Under the pieces are notes generated by a model, which searched no databases, had not been told where the DNA came from, and saw only the letters and a program-made list of their open reading frames with translations. From Actinomycetes bacterium (GTDB taxonomy: Bacteria; Actinomycetota; Actinomycetes; Actinomycetales; Dermatophilaceae): 64,000 nucleotides of DNA. This document shows positions 31,098 through 41,212 of the stretch, one piece after another; position 1 is the first letter of the stretch; each line of letters begins with the position of its first letter. Location of the stretch: the NCBI GenBank assembly GCA_023420415.1, contig JAEZWF010000023.1:62001-126000 (forward strand), read 5' to 3'. The position numbers were made by a program, and so were the translations under genes.

Positions 31098-32723
31098 CTA
31101 GTCGTGCCGCCGTGCACGAGGCACGGCGGCGACGAGCCTCTTGGTGTAGTCGTGCTGCGGGTTGGCGAACACCTCGCGTGGGTCGCCGCTCTCGACCACC
31201 CGGCCCTGCTGCATGACGTGCACCTCGTGCGCGACGAGCCGCACCACGGCCAGGTCGTGGCTGATGAACAGGTAGGCCAGGTCGAGCTCTCGCTGCAACG
31301 ACACCATGAGGTCGAGGATCTGTTGCTGCACAAGGACATCCAGCGCACTCACCGCCTCGTCGAGCACGACCAGGTCGGGCTCGAGCGCGAGGGCGCGGGC
31401 GATGGCCACGCGCTGCCGTTGTCCCCCGGAGAGCTCATGGGGCAGTCGGTCGGCGAGGTCCGTGGGCAGTGCCACCTTGGTGAGCAGGCTCTCGACGGTA
31501 TGCCGCCGGCTCGCCTCGTCGCCAATGCGGTGCACCCGCAGTGGCTCGGCAATGGAACGGCCAATCGTGTAGCGCGGGTCCAGTGAGGCGTAAGGATTCT
31601 GGAACACCGGCTGCACCGACCGCCGGAACCTCGCCAGCGATCGCCCGCGCCGCCGACTCACATCGGTACCGTCGAACGACACCGACCCGGAGTCCGCGTC
31701 CTCGAGGCGCAGCGCCATCCGCGCTGTCGTCGACTTGCCAGAGCCGGACTCGCCGACGATGGCGACGGTGCGTCCGCGGCACACCTCGATCGACACGTCG
31801 TCGACGGCGACCAGCGGCTCACGCCGGCCACGCACCGGATAGCTCTTCGTCACCCCGGCCAGCGACAGCAGCACCTCACCCGAACCGCCTTCCGCCGGAG
31901 CCGGTTCCGACGAGACCATGGGCGTCGCGAGGCTGGGCGCGGCGGCCAGCAACCGCTTGGTGTAGTCCTCGCGAGGTGAGTCGATCACCTGCTGCGACGG
32001 CCCCTCCTCGACGACCCGTCCACCGTGCATGACGACGATCCGGTCGGCTCGCTCCGCGGCCAGCGCCAGGTCGTGGGTGATGAGCAGTACCGCCGAGCCC
32101 AGCTCGTCGGCCAGTGCGGCCATCTGGTCGAGCACCAGCCGCTGCACCGTCACGTCGAGGGCCGAGGTCGGCTCGTCGGCGATGAGCAGCTCCGGCCGGC
32201 AGGCCAGCGCCATGGCGATCAGCACGCGCTGCCGCATGCCGCCGGAGAACTCGTGCGGGTACTGCCGGAACCGGCTGTCCGCGTCGGCGATGCCCGCAGC
32301 CGCGAGCAGCTCCACCGCACGCGTCCTGGCCGCCTGACCCGATGCCAACCCGTGCACCTCGAGCGCCTCCGCGATCTGGGCGCCGACCGTCATGGTTGGG
32401 TTGAGGTTGCTCATCGGGTCCTGCGGCACCATGCCTATCCGGCTGCCGCGGACGGCGATCATGGCGCGCTCGGGCAAGTCGGTCAGCTCGGTGCCGTCGA
32501 GCCGCACCGACCCGGCGGTGATGGTGCCGTTGGAGGCCAGCAACCGGTTGACCGACGCGGCAAGCGTGGACTTTCCGGAGCCCGACTCCCCTACCACCGC
32601 AACGGTTTCCCCGCGCGCGACATCGAGCGACACCCCGTGCAGCGCCTCGACCGGCCCACGTCCGGTCTCGAACGTCACCACCAGGTCACGCACCTCCAGC
32701 AGGGTCCGCTGGTCCTCGCTCAT
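31098..32723 (-). CDS. Fused dipeptide/oligopeptide ABC transporter ATPase (DppD-DppF type)
   Basis: This 541-residue protein contains two complete ABC ATPase domains, each with GESGSGKST Walker A motifs (about residues 42 and 327), signatures FSGGMRQRVLIAMAL and LSGGQRQRVAIARAL, and Walker B LLIADEPTSALD and LVVLDEAVSALD. Note the Glu-to-Ala change after Asp-Glu in the second Walker B (DEAVSALD), which is common in DppF. It energises the DppB/DppC permease encoded in the same operon. The start overlaps the serine hydrolase stop in ATGA. The 3' end contains a small GC-rich inverted repeat. Confidence 0.92.
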   Translation of the reverse strand: MSEDQRTLLEVRDLVVTFETGRGPVEALHGVSLDVARGETVAVVGESGSGKSTLAASVNRLLASNGTITAGSVRLDGTELTDLPERAMIAVRGSRIGMVPQDPMSNLNPTMTVGAQIAEALEVHGLASGQAARTRAVELLAAAGIADADSRFRQYPHEFSGGMRQRVLIAMALACRPELLIADEPTSALDVTVQRLVLDQMAALADELGSAVLLITHDLALAAERADRIVVMHGGRVVEEGPSQQVIDSPREDYTKRLLAAAPSLATPMVSSEPAPAEGGSGEVLLSLAGVTKSYPVRGRREPLVAVDDVSIEVCRGRTVAIVGESGSGKSTTARMALRLEDADSGSVSFDGTDVSRRRGRSLARFRRSVQPVFQNPYASLDPRYTIGRSIAEPLRVHRIGDEASRRHTVESLLTKVALPTDLADRLPHELSGGQRQRVAIARALALEPDLVVLDEAVSALDVLVQQQILDLMVSLQRELDLAYLFISHDLAVVRLVAHEVHVMQQGRVVESGDPREVFANPQHDYTKRLVAAVPRARRHD

Positions 32724-33805
32724 GCTCGCCCTTCCACGATGGCCGCTGCGACACCGTCCAGTGCCGCGCGGACAACGTCGGCCACCGGCACCGGAGTCTT
32801 CCTGCCGTGCAGTCGAGTCGCTGCTGCGGCCACGACGAGCTCGCGGTCGAGCGCGCTCGCCAGCACCGTCCCCGTGAACCCCGGGTGCAGCACCATCGGC
32901 ACGTCCACGTCACCGACCCGCCAGGTCGCGAGCCGGAACCCCAGCGCGCGATCCGGTGCGATGTCGAGCGGCCGGGCGAACTCGTCGAGGACGTCACCAT
33001 GCACGGCGCGGTCCGTCAGCCAGGCCCCGAGCCGCAGCAGGTCCGGCACCGACGCGAACAACCCCGCATGCCCCGCCACTCCCCCCAACGCGTGGGCGGC
33101 GTTGCCGTCGTTGACGATCCCGATGGTCGGTTCGCTGCGCCAGCCGTCGAAGTCGCCGACCGTGAACGGCGTCGGGTACGGCTCCCCGGCGCGCACCATC
33201 TCGCGCTCGACCGCATCGCCGTCCGAGCTGGCCGCCGCCGTGGCTGGGTCGACCGGGCCGTATGCCGCGGTGCCCAGTCCCAGCGGACGCGCCACCAAGT
33301 GCGCGAAGAGGTCGTCCTGCCGCTGTCCCGTCACGGATTCCAGCACCCCACCCAGGGCGATCATGCCCAGGTCGGAGTAGGACCAGGCGGTCCCCGGCTC
33401 GGCGACCAGCGCAGTCGCCGAGGCCAGCTCCAGTGCCTCCCCACGCTCGGTGGTGGCGCAGTACAACGGCGACCAGGGCGGCATACCCGAGGTGTGGGCG
33501 AGCAGGTCACGCACGGTCACACCGTCGTCGCGCACCGGCTCGTCGAGGTCGAGTCGACCATCCCCGGCCAACTGCATCGCGAGGGCGGTCGTGGACGCGA
33601 TCTTCGTGACCGATGCGAGGTCGAGCACTGTGTCCACCGTCATCGGCCGGGCGGGCGAATGCTCCTCCGGCAGCACGGCCCAACCCGACGCGGCCACGGC
33701 AACCTCGCCGTTGACCCGCACACCCACCACCGCACCGGCCGGCTGGTTGCGCGGGAAGCCCAGTGCGGCAAGGGATTTCGCGATGATTGCGAGGTCGATG
33801 CTCAC
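32720..33805 (-). CDS. Serine hydrolase of the beta-lactamase/penicillin-binding class C family
   Basis: This 361-residue protein has the class-C-type nucleophile motif SVTK (Ser65, Lys68), a YSDLG motif in place of YSN/YxN, and HPGFTGT as the third conserved box. No signal peptide is visible, so it is predicted cytoplasmic. Lying between anmK and the peptide-transporter ATPase, it may act as a D-Ala or muropeptide peptidase/esterase in cell-wall recycling (inference). Its start overlaps the anmK stop in ATGA. Confidence 0.82.
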   Translation of the reverse strand: MSIDLAIIAKSLAALGFPRNQPAGAVVGVRVNGEVAVAASGWAVLPEEHSPARPMTVDTVLDLASVTKIASTTALAMQLAGDGRLDLDEPVRDDGVTVRDLLAHTSGMPPWSPLYCATTERGEALELASATALVAEPGTAWSYSDLGMIALGGVLESVTGQRQDDLFAHLVARPLGLGTAAYGPVDPATAAASSDGDAVEREMVRAGEPYPTPFTVGDFDGWRSEPTIGIVNDGNAAHALGGVAGHAGLFASVPDLLRLGAWLTDRAVHGDVLDEFARPLDIAPDRALGFRLATWRVGDVDVPMVLHPGFTGTVLASALDRELVVAAAATRLHGRKTPVPVADVVRAALDGVAAAIVEGRA

Positions 33806-35019
33806 CGGCTCGCCCCATCAACCATCACGATGCTGCGCGGCGGCTCGGCCCGGCCCAGCGGCAGCCCACCGGCGGGCGACGGCGACACGCGGCCCAGCAC
33901 GCGCGGGCCGGACGCGCCCGTGCAGCTGGGCACGTTGCCGGGCAGTCCGTGCAGGGTGCACCACCCGATGAGCGCGAAGGCGATGGCCTCCTTGCTGTCG
34001 GGGTCCAACCCCACCTCGGCGGTCGTGCCCACGTCGACCGTGTCGTCCGTGGCGCCGTCGACAGCATCTTGGATCGCTTGCAGGAGAACGGGATTGCGCA
34101 CGCCCCCACCCGAGGCCAGCACGCGCTTCACACCGGCAGCAGCCACCGCATCGGCTACCGTCCGCGCCGTCAGCTCGACGAGCGTGGCGACGAGGTCAGG
34201 CAGAGACGCACGTCCGCCCCAGCGGATGATGGCGTCACGCACGTACTCGAGGTGGAACAGCTCCTTGCCCGTGCTCTTGGGCGGGTCCTGGCGGTAGTAG
34301 GGCTCGGCCAGCAGGACGTCGAGCAGGCCGGGCACGACCGACCCTGCGGCCGCGAGCGCCCCGCCCTCGTCGAACGACGCGGGGGTCGAGGGGTCGGTGG
34401 CCACGACTGCGTCGACAAGTGCGTTGGCCGGGCCGATGTCGAAGGCGTAGGGGGCGGCACCAGGACCACACACGGTGAGGTTGGAGATGCCGCCGAGGTT
34501 GAGGGCCGCCACCGGCCCGGAGGAGGCGGACAGCAGCGGCGCGAGCACCAACTGGTCGAGCAGGCACACCAGCGGTGCGCCCTGCCCACCCGCGGCGAGG
34601 TCGGCGGCGCGCACGTCCGAGACGACGGGCAGCCCGGTGCGTTCGCCGATCCACGCAGGTTGCCCGAGCTGGAGGGTGCCGAGCGCCCGCCCCTCGTCCA
34701 CCCAGTGGTAGACCGTCTGCCCGTGCGAACAGATCGCGTCGACCGGCCCACCACCGCGGGCTCGGTGCGTCGACAGCGCGTCCGCCGCCGCGTCGGCGAA
34801 TGCCTGCCCGATCAGCGCGTCCAGCCGCGTCACGTCACCCAGCGAGACGGCGGCGGGCGGCAAGGCCGCCACGAGATCCGAGCGCAGCGACGCGGCATAC
34901 CCGGTCGAGCTCACGTGCTCGACCGTGACGGCGAGCTCCTCGCCCCGCGACGTGAAGTCGCAGATCGCGATGTCGATGCCGTCGTGGGAGGTGCCGGAGA
35001 TCATGCCGAGGACCCTCAT
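33802..35019 (-). CDS. anmK: Anhydro-N-acetylmuramic acid kinase
   Basis: This 405-residue kinase opens and phosphorylates 1,6-anhydroMurNAc to MurNAc-6-phosphate during peptidoglycan recycling. The N-terminal ATPase motif MISGTSHDGID is typical, and SHGQTVYH, GGQGAPLV, LNLGGISNLT, FDIGPANALVD and LASGGGVRNPVL follow in family order. The overlap with dppC (ATGA at 35016) and the serine hydrolase places it mid-operon in a peptide-import unit, which suggests import of anhydromuropeptides. Confidence 0.93.
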   Translation of the reverse strand: MRVLGMISGTSHDGIDIAICDFTSRGEELAVTVEHVSSTGYAASLRSDLVAALPPAAVSLGDVTRLDALIGQAFADAAADALSTHRARGGGPVDAICSHGQTVYHWVDEGRALGTLQLGQPAWIGERTGLPVVSDVRAADLAAGGQGAPLVCLLDQLVLAPLLSASSGPVAALNLGGISNLTVCGPGAAPYAFDIGPANALVDAVVATDPSTPASFDEGGALAAAGSVVPGLLDVLLAEPYYRQDPPKSTGKELFHLEYVRDAIIRWGGRASLPDLVATLVELTARTVADAVAAAGVKRVLASGGGVRNPVLLQAIQDAVDGATDDTVDVGTTAEVGLDPDSKEAIAFALIGWCTLHGLPGNVPSCTGASGPRVLGRVSPSPAGGLPLGRAEPPRSIVMVDGASR

Positions 35020-35896
35020 CGTCGCCCTCCCGAGCGCGGGTCGAGCGTCGAGCGCAACGCGTCACCGAGCAGGTTGAGACCGACGACGAACACCACGATC
35101 GCCAGGCCCGGGAACGCCAGCATCCACGGCGCCACCGCCGAGATCGTCTGCGCGTCGTAGACCATCCCGCCCAGCGACGCCGCCGGCGGTGGGGTGCCGA
35201 ACCCGAGGAAGCTCAGGGCCGCCTCGGTGAGGATCGACCACGACAGCGACAGGGTGACCTGCACGAGCAGGATGCCCCACATGTTCGGCACCACGTGGGC
35301 GAAGAGCGTGGAGAGCCGCGGCCGCCCGATCGCCGTCGACGCCGTCACGTAGTCGACGTGACGCAACCGCAGGACCGGCGCGCGGGCGACACGCGCGAAG
35401 ATCGGCAGGTACACCGTCGCGATCGCGATGCTCACCGTCACCCAGCTGCGGTCGAGCGTGGCCGCGAGCGCCAGCGCCAGCAGCAGCGACGGGAAGGCGA
35501 ACAGCACGTTGGTCAGCACCCCCACGACCCGGTCGACCCAGCCGCCGTAGTAGCCGGCCAGCACCCCGATGAGGATGCCGAGCACTCCGGAGATCCCCAC
35601 CGACACCACGGCGATCCGCAGCGAGTTCGCCAGGCCCGAGCAGACCCGCGAGAACACGTCGCGGCCGAACTGGTCGGTGCCGAACCAGTGCTGACCCGAC
35701 GGCCCCACCAGCGACTGCGTGACGTCCTGCTTGGCCGGGTCGTACGGCGTGAGCCCGAAGGTGCCCATGACCGCGAGCACCAGCACCACGAGTCCGAGCA
35801 GTAGGCCCACCACACCGGCCGGACGCAGCAGCGCCGCCCGCAGCGCACCACCCCGCGGCGCCCGCGCCGGCACCCCGGCCGCGGTCGTCGTGGCGC

Positions 35897-35900
<4 letters not shown>
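35016..35900 (-). CDS. Peptide ABC transporter permease, DppC type
   Basis: This 294-residue permease has six hydrophobic segments, an N-terminal DppC/OppC_N-type region (PYDPAKQDVTQSLVGPSGQHWFGTDQFGRDVFSR) and the EAA-type cytoplasmic loop (FARVARAPVLRLRHVDYVTASTAIG). It pairs with the DppB protein encoded immediately upstream; the two genes overlap by four bases. Confidence 0.92.
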
Positions 35901-36870
<970 letters not shown>

Positions 36871-36874
<4 letters not shown>

Positions 36875-38430
36875 TTGGCCGGCGCGGCCTTCCAGAGCGT
36901 GCCCAGGTCGGCGCCGGTGCGAGCCTTGAACCCGCTCGTGCCGGTGCTCGTGGCGACGAACAGCTTGCCCGTGTAGGTCCAGACCCACACGGCGTTGTCC
37001 TCGAGCTCCTTGCTCACCTGGGTGTAGATGCCCTTGCGAGCGTTCTCGTCACGGGTCGCAATGCCGTCGGCGAACAGCTTGTCGAGCTCAGCGGACCGGT
37101 AACCCGCGACCTTGTTGAACGACCCCTTCGACGTGAAGTACCTGGCATACATCGTGTTCGGGTCGGTGCTGCCGCCGTTGAGCGCAATCGCCGAGTCGAA
37201 GTCACCCTTGAGCCAGCGCTGCACGTAGCCGTCACTGTCGAGCGTCTCGAGCTTGACGTCGATCCCGGCCTCCTTCAGCTGGGCCTGGATGTTCTGCGCC
37301 TCGTTGACGGCGGTCGAGTAGAGGCCCTGGGAGGTGATGAGGTTGATCGAGACGCCGCCGGACTTGCCTGCCTTCGCGAGGTACTCCTTGGCTTTCGCGA
37401 CATCGCGGGTCGGGCACGGCCGTGCGTCGGGGTTCGACCTGTATGCCGGGGACGTGATCGGCCCGGTCACCTCACCCGCGCCGAGGGCGGCGGTGTCGAG
37501 CACCTGCTTGCGGTCGATGGCGCACTGGATGGCGAGCCGGACGTTGACGTCCTTCAGCGCCGGTGCGTCGGCCCGCAGCTGGAGCACGTGGTAGCTCAGC
37601 TGGTCGACCGGCGTCACCTTCACCTTGCCGCTGGTCGCGGTCTTGGCGGTGACCGGGTTGTCGAAGACCGCCATGTCGACCGCACCGGACTGCAGCGCGG
37701 AGACCATGGCCTTCTCGTCGCCGAGGATGCGGAACTGCAGGGACTGGTAGCCCGGCCGGCCCTGGTAGTAGTCGGGGTTCACCTTCAGGGTGATCGACTG
37801 GTTCGGCGTGCGGGTGTCCCACACGTAGGGGCCCGACCCGACCGGTGTCGTCGTCAGGCTCTCGACCGGCACGTCGGACGGCACGATCGAGGTGTTGACG
37901 TTGGCCAGGGCTGTCGTGAACGAGGCGTCGGGCGACTTGAGCTTGACCACGACCGTCTTCGGGTCCGGCGCCTCGACCGACGCGACCGAGGCGAAGTACG
38001 ACGCCGATGTCGCCTTGGTCTCGGGGTTCATGATCGTGTCGAAGGTGTACTTCACGTCGGTCGAGTCCAGCGCCGACCCGTTGGCGAACTTCACCCCGTC
38101 CTTGAGCGTGAACGTGTACGTCTTCCCGTCCTCGGACACCTCCGGCAGGTCGGACAGCCCCGCGACGGTCTCGAGGTCGTCACCGGAGTTGAGCAGGGTC
38201 GAGTAGACCTGGCTCAGCACCTGGATCGACTGGGTCGACGTCGACAGCCACGGGATGGTCTGGGTCGGGTCGGCCGTGATGCCGAAGACGAGCCGGTCGT
38301 TCCCCTCGCCACCGCCCGACCCCGAGCCTCCCGACCCCGAGCCACCCGAGCAGCCGGCGAGGGCCAACGCCCCCACGACGGCGGTGGACACGACAGCGCG
38401 GGCGGGACCTGCCGGCATACGACGGACCAT
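36871..38430 (-). CDS. Peptide-binding lipoprotein of the recycling operon (DppA type)
   Basis: This 519-residue SBP_bac_5 receptor has a lipobox (LALAGCSGG), a Gly/Ser-rich linker and the substrate-binding core (YTFTLKDGVKFANGSALDSTDVKYTFD, VRLAIQCAIDRKQVL). ATG at 38430 is preceded by GGAGGAG. It is the first gene of dppA-B-C-anmK-serine hydrolase-dppDF, all in tight overlaps, so its natural ligand may be a cell-wall muropeptide (inference from anmK). Confidence 0.92.
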
Positions 38431-38567
38431 GGGGACTCCTCCGGGGGCGAAAGCGGATGACGAGGACCGGGAGCGCGAGGCGCCGTCCGTCACTCTGTCA
38501 CTTTGTTTCGCCCGAAGGCTATGCCTCGTAAAGAAGTTCCCGCATCGTGACGCGCGGGGTGCGCGAC

Positions 38568-38957
38568 TCAGGCGGAGGGAGAGTCCAGCTCGTCGTAGGA
38601 GCCGGCCACGCTGGAGAGGTACTGACCGGTGCGGGCGCCGAGCGCGAGACGGCGGCGCACCTCGCCCATGAGCTCCTCGCTCGAGGCGAGCATCAGCGTC
38701 TCGGTCGGGTTGAGCGGGGTGAGCACGTTCAACCCCGTGGCCTGCGCGGACTGGAGCACGATCTCGCGCACGGGCAGCCCGAGGGCGCGGGCGATGGCGA
38801 GCATCGCGTGCGGCTCCGGCCACTCCGGCAGCACCGGCGCCTCGAGGATCGCCTCGATCGTCCACTCGTCGAGCCCGCTGCGCTCCTGGAGGGTGGCGCG
38901 GGTCCAGCCGAGCAGCCGCAGCTGCTCGCGGACGAAGAGGCCGAGGCTGTTGGTCAC
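38568..38957 (-). CDS. Small helix-turn-helix protein
   Basis: This 129-residue protein has an N-terminal XRE-like helical domain (FVREQLRLLGWTRATLQERSGLDEWTIEAIL...PHAMLAIARALGLPV) and an acidic/Ser-rich C-terminus. GTG at 38957 follows CAGGAG. It lies 137 bp upstream of the binding-lipoprotein gene on the same strand and may regulate the recycling operon. A 17-bp palindrome lies just upstream of its start. Confidence 0.68.
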   Translation of the reverse strand: MTNSLGLFVREQLRLLGWTRATLQERSGLDEWTIEAILEAPVLPEWPEPHAMLAIARALGLPVREIVLQSAQATGLNVLTPLNPTETLMLASSEELMGEVRRRLALGARTGQYLSSVAGSYDELDSPSA

Positions 38958-38977
38958 GAAGGCTCCTGGGTGGTCAC

Positions 38978-38994
38978 GTGCGTACCGTACGCAC
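38978..38994. promoter_or_regulatory. Palindrome upstream of the small HTH gene
   Basis: GTGCGTAC-C-GTACGCAC is a perfect 8+1+8 inverted repeat 21 nt upstream of the HTH gene start. Autoregulation by that protein is the simplest reading. Confidence 0.6.
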
Positions 38995-39150
38995 CGATGG
39001 AACCGTGTTCCTACCGCGCGGTGCACGCCACTTTGCCAAGGCTTGAACGTTGCCTCGACCGTTCGGCCCACGCGCGCCTCACCCTTACCGCCGGAGCCTC
39101 GTCCGACGTTGGCGGGTGTCAGGGCACGACGCAGTGCCGGGACCTGCCCG

Positions 39151-39165
39151 GTATGCCGCGTGGCT
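39151..39165 (+). repeat. Extended GTATGCC element, intergenic
   Basis: GTATGCCGCGTGGCT, preceded by CCG, lies downstream of the bldC stop in the gap before the HTH gene. Confidence 0.65.
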
Positions 39166-39229
39166 GACGCCCGCGGCCAGCTCACCGTGGTGCCGCGCCC
39201 CATGTCCCCTGGGGACGCGGCCCGGGTGG

Positions 39230-39418
39230 CTAGAGGACGTTCGTCAGGAGCGCGCGGACCTCGGCCTCGCGGTACCGGCGGTGACCGCCGAGCGTGCGGA
39301 TGGAGTTGAGCTTGCCGGCCTTCGCCCAGCGCGTGACGGTCTTCGGGTCGACCCGGAACAGCGACGCGACCTCTGCGGGCGTCAGCAGCTTCTCGACCTC
39401 GGTGGAACGGGTAACCAT
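39230..39418 (-). CDS. bldC: BldC-type MerR-like DNA-binding protein
   Basis: This 62-residue protein is a stand-alone MerR-type winged-helix domain: LLTPAEVASLFRVDPKTVTRWAKAGKLNSIRTLGGHRRYREAEVRALL. BldC in Streptomyces holds back premature sporulation by binding head-to-tail along direct repeats. ATG at 39418 gives the family length; upstream in-frame sequence is non-conserved. Divergence from valine dehydrogenase matches the Streptomyces gene order. Confidence 0.92.
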   Translation of the reverse strand: MVTRSTEVEKLLTPAEVASLFRVDPKTVTRWAKAGKLNSIRTLGGHRRYREAEVRALLTNVL

Positions 39419-39511
39419 GTGAGCTCTCCTACGGATGGGGACGTGAATCCATAATCGGACAAGCAGGTCCCAAGGGGAACAATGCGAACGGGTCATCCCG
39501 TATGGCCCGAA

Positions 39512-39523
39512 GTGACTAGTCAC
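39512..39523. promoter_or_regulatory. Palindrome in the bldC/vdh divergent promoter
   Basis: GTGACTAGTCAC, a perfect 12-bp palindrome in the 191-bp gap between bldC and valine dehydrogenase. The binder is unknown. Confidence 0.45.
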
Positions 39524-39609
39524 CGCACCCGTCGCGGGCCGTCCTACGCTGGGCCCAGGCGCGCGACCCGCGCCCACCGCCTGACCACCCGAGCCAAGGA
39601 GTCACCACC

Positions 39610-40722
39610 GTGACCGCTCCCGCGTCCGCCGGCCCTGCCGGTCCCAGCCCCGCCACCTCGACGGCCACCCACGAGCAGGTCGTCTTCTGCAACGACCCGG
39701 CCACCGGGCTGCGCGCCATCATCGGCATCTACAACACCAAGCTCGGCCCGGCGCTGGGCGGCACGCGCTTCTACCCCTACGAGAGCGACGAGGCCGCGCT
39801 GGCCGACGTGCTCCGGCTCTCGCGCGGCATGGCCTACAAGAACGCCGTTGCCGGTCTTGCCCTCGGCGGTGGCAAGGCGGTCATCATCGGCGACCCGAAC
39901 ACCGACAAGACGCCCGACCTGCTGCGCGCCTACGGCCGGTTCGTCGAGAGCCTGAACGGCCGCTACGTCACGGCCTGCGACGTGGGCACCTACGTCCCCG
40001 ACATGGACGTCGTCGCCGAGACCACCCGGTTCGCGACCGGCCGCTCCCCCGAGAAGGGTGGCGCGGGCGACTCCTCCGTCCTCACGGCATACGGCGTCTT
40101 CCAGGGGCAGCGCGCGTGCGCGCAGCACGTCTGGGGCGAGCCCACCCTCAAGGGGCGCACCGTCGGCATCTCCGGCGTCGGGAAGGTCGGCCGCATCCTC
40201 ACCGGCCACCTGCTCGAGGACGGCGCCCGCGTCGTCGTCACCGACGTCAACCAGCAGGCGGTCGCCGCGCTCAAGGCGGCCCACCCCGAGGTCGAGGTCG
40301 TCGACGACACGGCCACGCTCGTCGCGTCCGACATCGACGTCTACGCACCGTGCGCCCTCGGCGGCGCGCTCGACGACGCCACGGTCGCGGCACTGCGGGC
40401 CACCATCGTCTGCGGTGGCGCCAACAACCAGCTCGTCTCCGAGGGCGAGGGCGGCACCGCCGACCAGCTCGCCGCTCGCGGCATCACCTACGCCCCCGAC
40501 TTCCTCGTCAACGCCGGTGGCGTGATCCAGGTGAGCGACGAGCTGCACGGGTTCGACATGGAGCGGGCCACCAAGGGCGCCACCGCGATCTTCGACCACA
40601 CCCTCGAGGTGCTCGAGACGGCCCAGGCACGAGGCATCACCCCGGCAGCCGCGGCCGACCACATCGCCGAGGAGCGGATGGACGCAGCCGGACGCGAGGG
40701 CATCTGGCTGCCGGCGCGCTGA
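39610..40722 (+). CDS. vdh: Valine/leucine dehydrogenase
   Basis: This 370-residue Glu/Leu/Phe/Val dehydrogenase catalyses NAD-dependent oxidative deamination of branched-chain amino acids. The substrate domain has RGMAYKNAVAGLALGGGKAV with Lys77 and the catalytic Lys89, ACDVGT and the NAD domain GISGVGKVGRIL. The N-terminal Ala/Pro/Ser-rich 20 residues are extra. GTG at 39610 has AAGGAG upstream. Placement next to bldC and DUF3073 matches Streptomyces vdh, which supports valine dehydrogenase over leucine dehydrogenase. Confidence 0.88.
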   Translation: MTAPASAGPAGPSPATSTATHEQVVFCNDPATGLRAIIGIYNTKLGPALGGTRFYPYESDEAALADVLRLSRGMAYKNAVAGLALGGGKAVIIGDPNTDKTPDLLRAYGRFVESLNGRYVTACDVGTYVPDMDVVAETTRFATGRSPEKGGAGDSSVLTAYGVFQGQRACAQHVWGEPTLKGRTVGISGVGKVGRILTGHLLEDGARVVVTDVNQQAVAALKAAHPEVEVVDDTATLVASDIDVYAPCALGGALDDATVAALRATIVCGGANNQLVSEGEGGTADQLAARGITYAPDFLVNAGGVIQVSDELHGFDMERATKGATAIFDHTLEVLETAQARGITPAAAADHIAEERMDAAGREGIWLPAR

Positions 40723-40733
40723 GCCCGCCACAC

Positions 40734-40740
40734 GGCATAC
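40734..40740 (-). repeat. GTATGCC word, intergenic singleton
   Basis: In reverse the context is CCGGTATGCCGTGTGGCGG, 12 nt after the vdh stop. Confidence 0.6.
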
Positions 40741-40944
40741 CGGCCGGTCGTCGTCGCCACGGCGCACCGAGCCGGGAGCCGCATGGTGAGACGCGAGTCT
40801 CGCTCACAGAATTTGCGGGACTCATGTAGCGTTGGACCCACGACACATACACATTTCCCGGGACCGCTCCGTGGAGCCGAGGCACCGACACGGTGACTCG
40901 GGCCAGGCGATGCCGTCCCGGCAGACGCATGAGGGGGTCACGCC

Positions 40945-41142
40945 ATGGGGCGCGGCCGGGCCAAGGCCAAGCAGACCAAGGTCGCTCGGGAGCTGAAGTA
41001 CTTCTCCCCGAACACCGACTTGAGCGCGCTTGAGCGAGAACTACACGGTTCGTCGTACACCGAGCCGGAGCGAGCCTCCGACGACGGTGACGGCGACGAT
41101 GAGTACGACGACTACGGGAAGTGGGCCTCGGGTCAGCGATGA
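40945..41142 (+). CDS. DUF3073 small acidic-tailed protein
   Basis: This 65-residue protein starts MGRGRAKAKQTKVARELKYFSP and ends in an acidic DDGDGDDEYDDYGKWA tail, the pattern of the actinobacterial DUF3073 family. Its function is unknown. A basic head with an acidic tail would suit nucleic-acid or ribosome binding (inference). Its position after vdh matches the Streptomyces order. The 222-bp leader upstream probably holds its own promoter. Confidence 0.88.
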   Translation: MGRGRAKAKQTKVARELKYFSPNTDLSALERELHGSSYTEPERASDDGDGDDEYDDYGKWASGQR

Positions 41143-41212
41143 CCTGACGCACTGACCCACGTCACCCTCACGCCTGCGGTGCGGCACGGTCGCCCGGGTC
41201 TACAGTCGCGCC

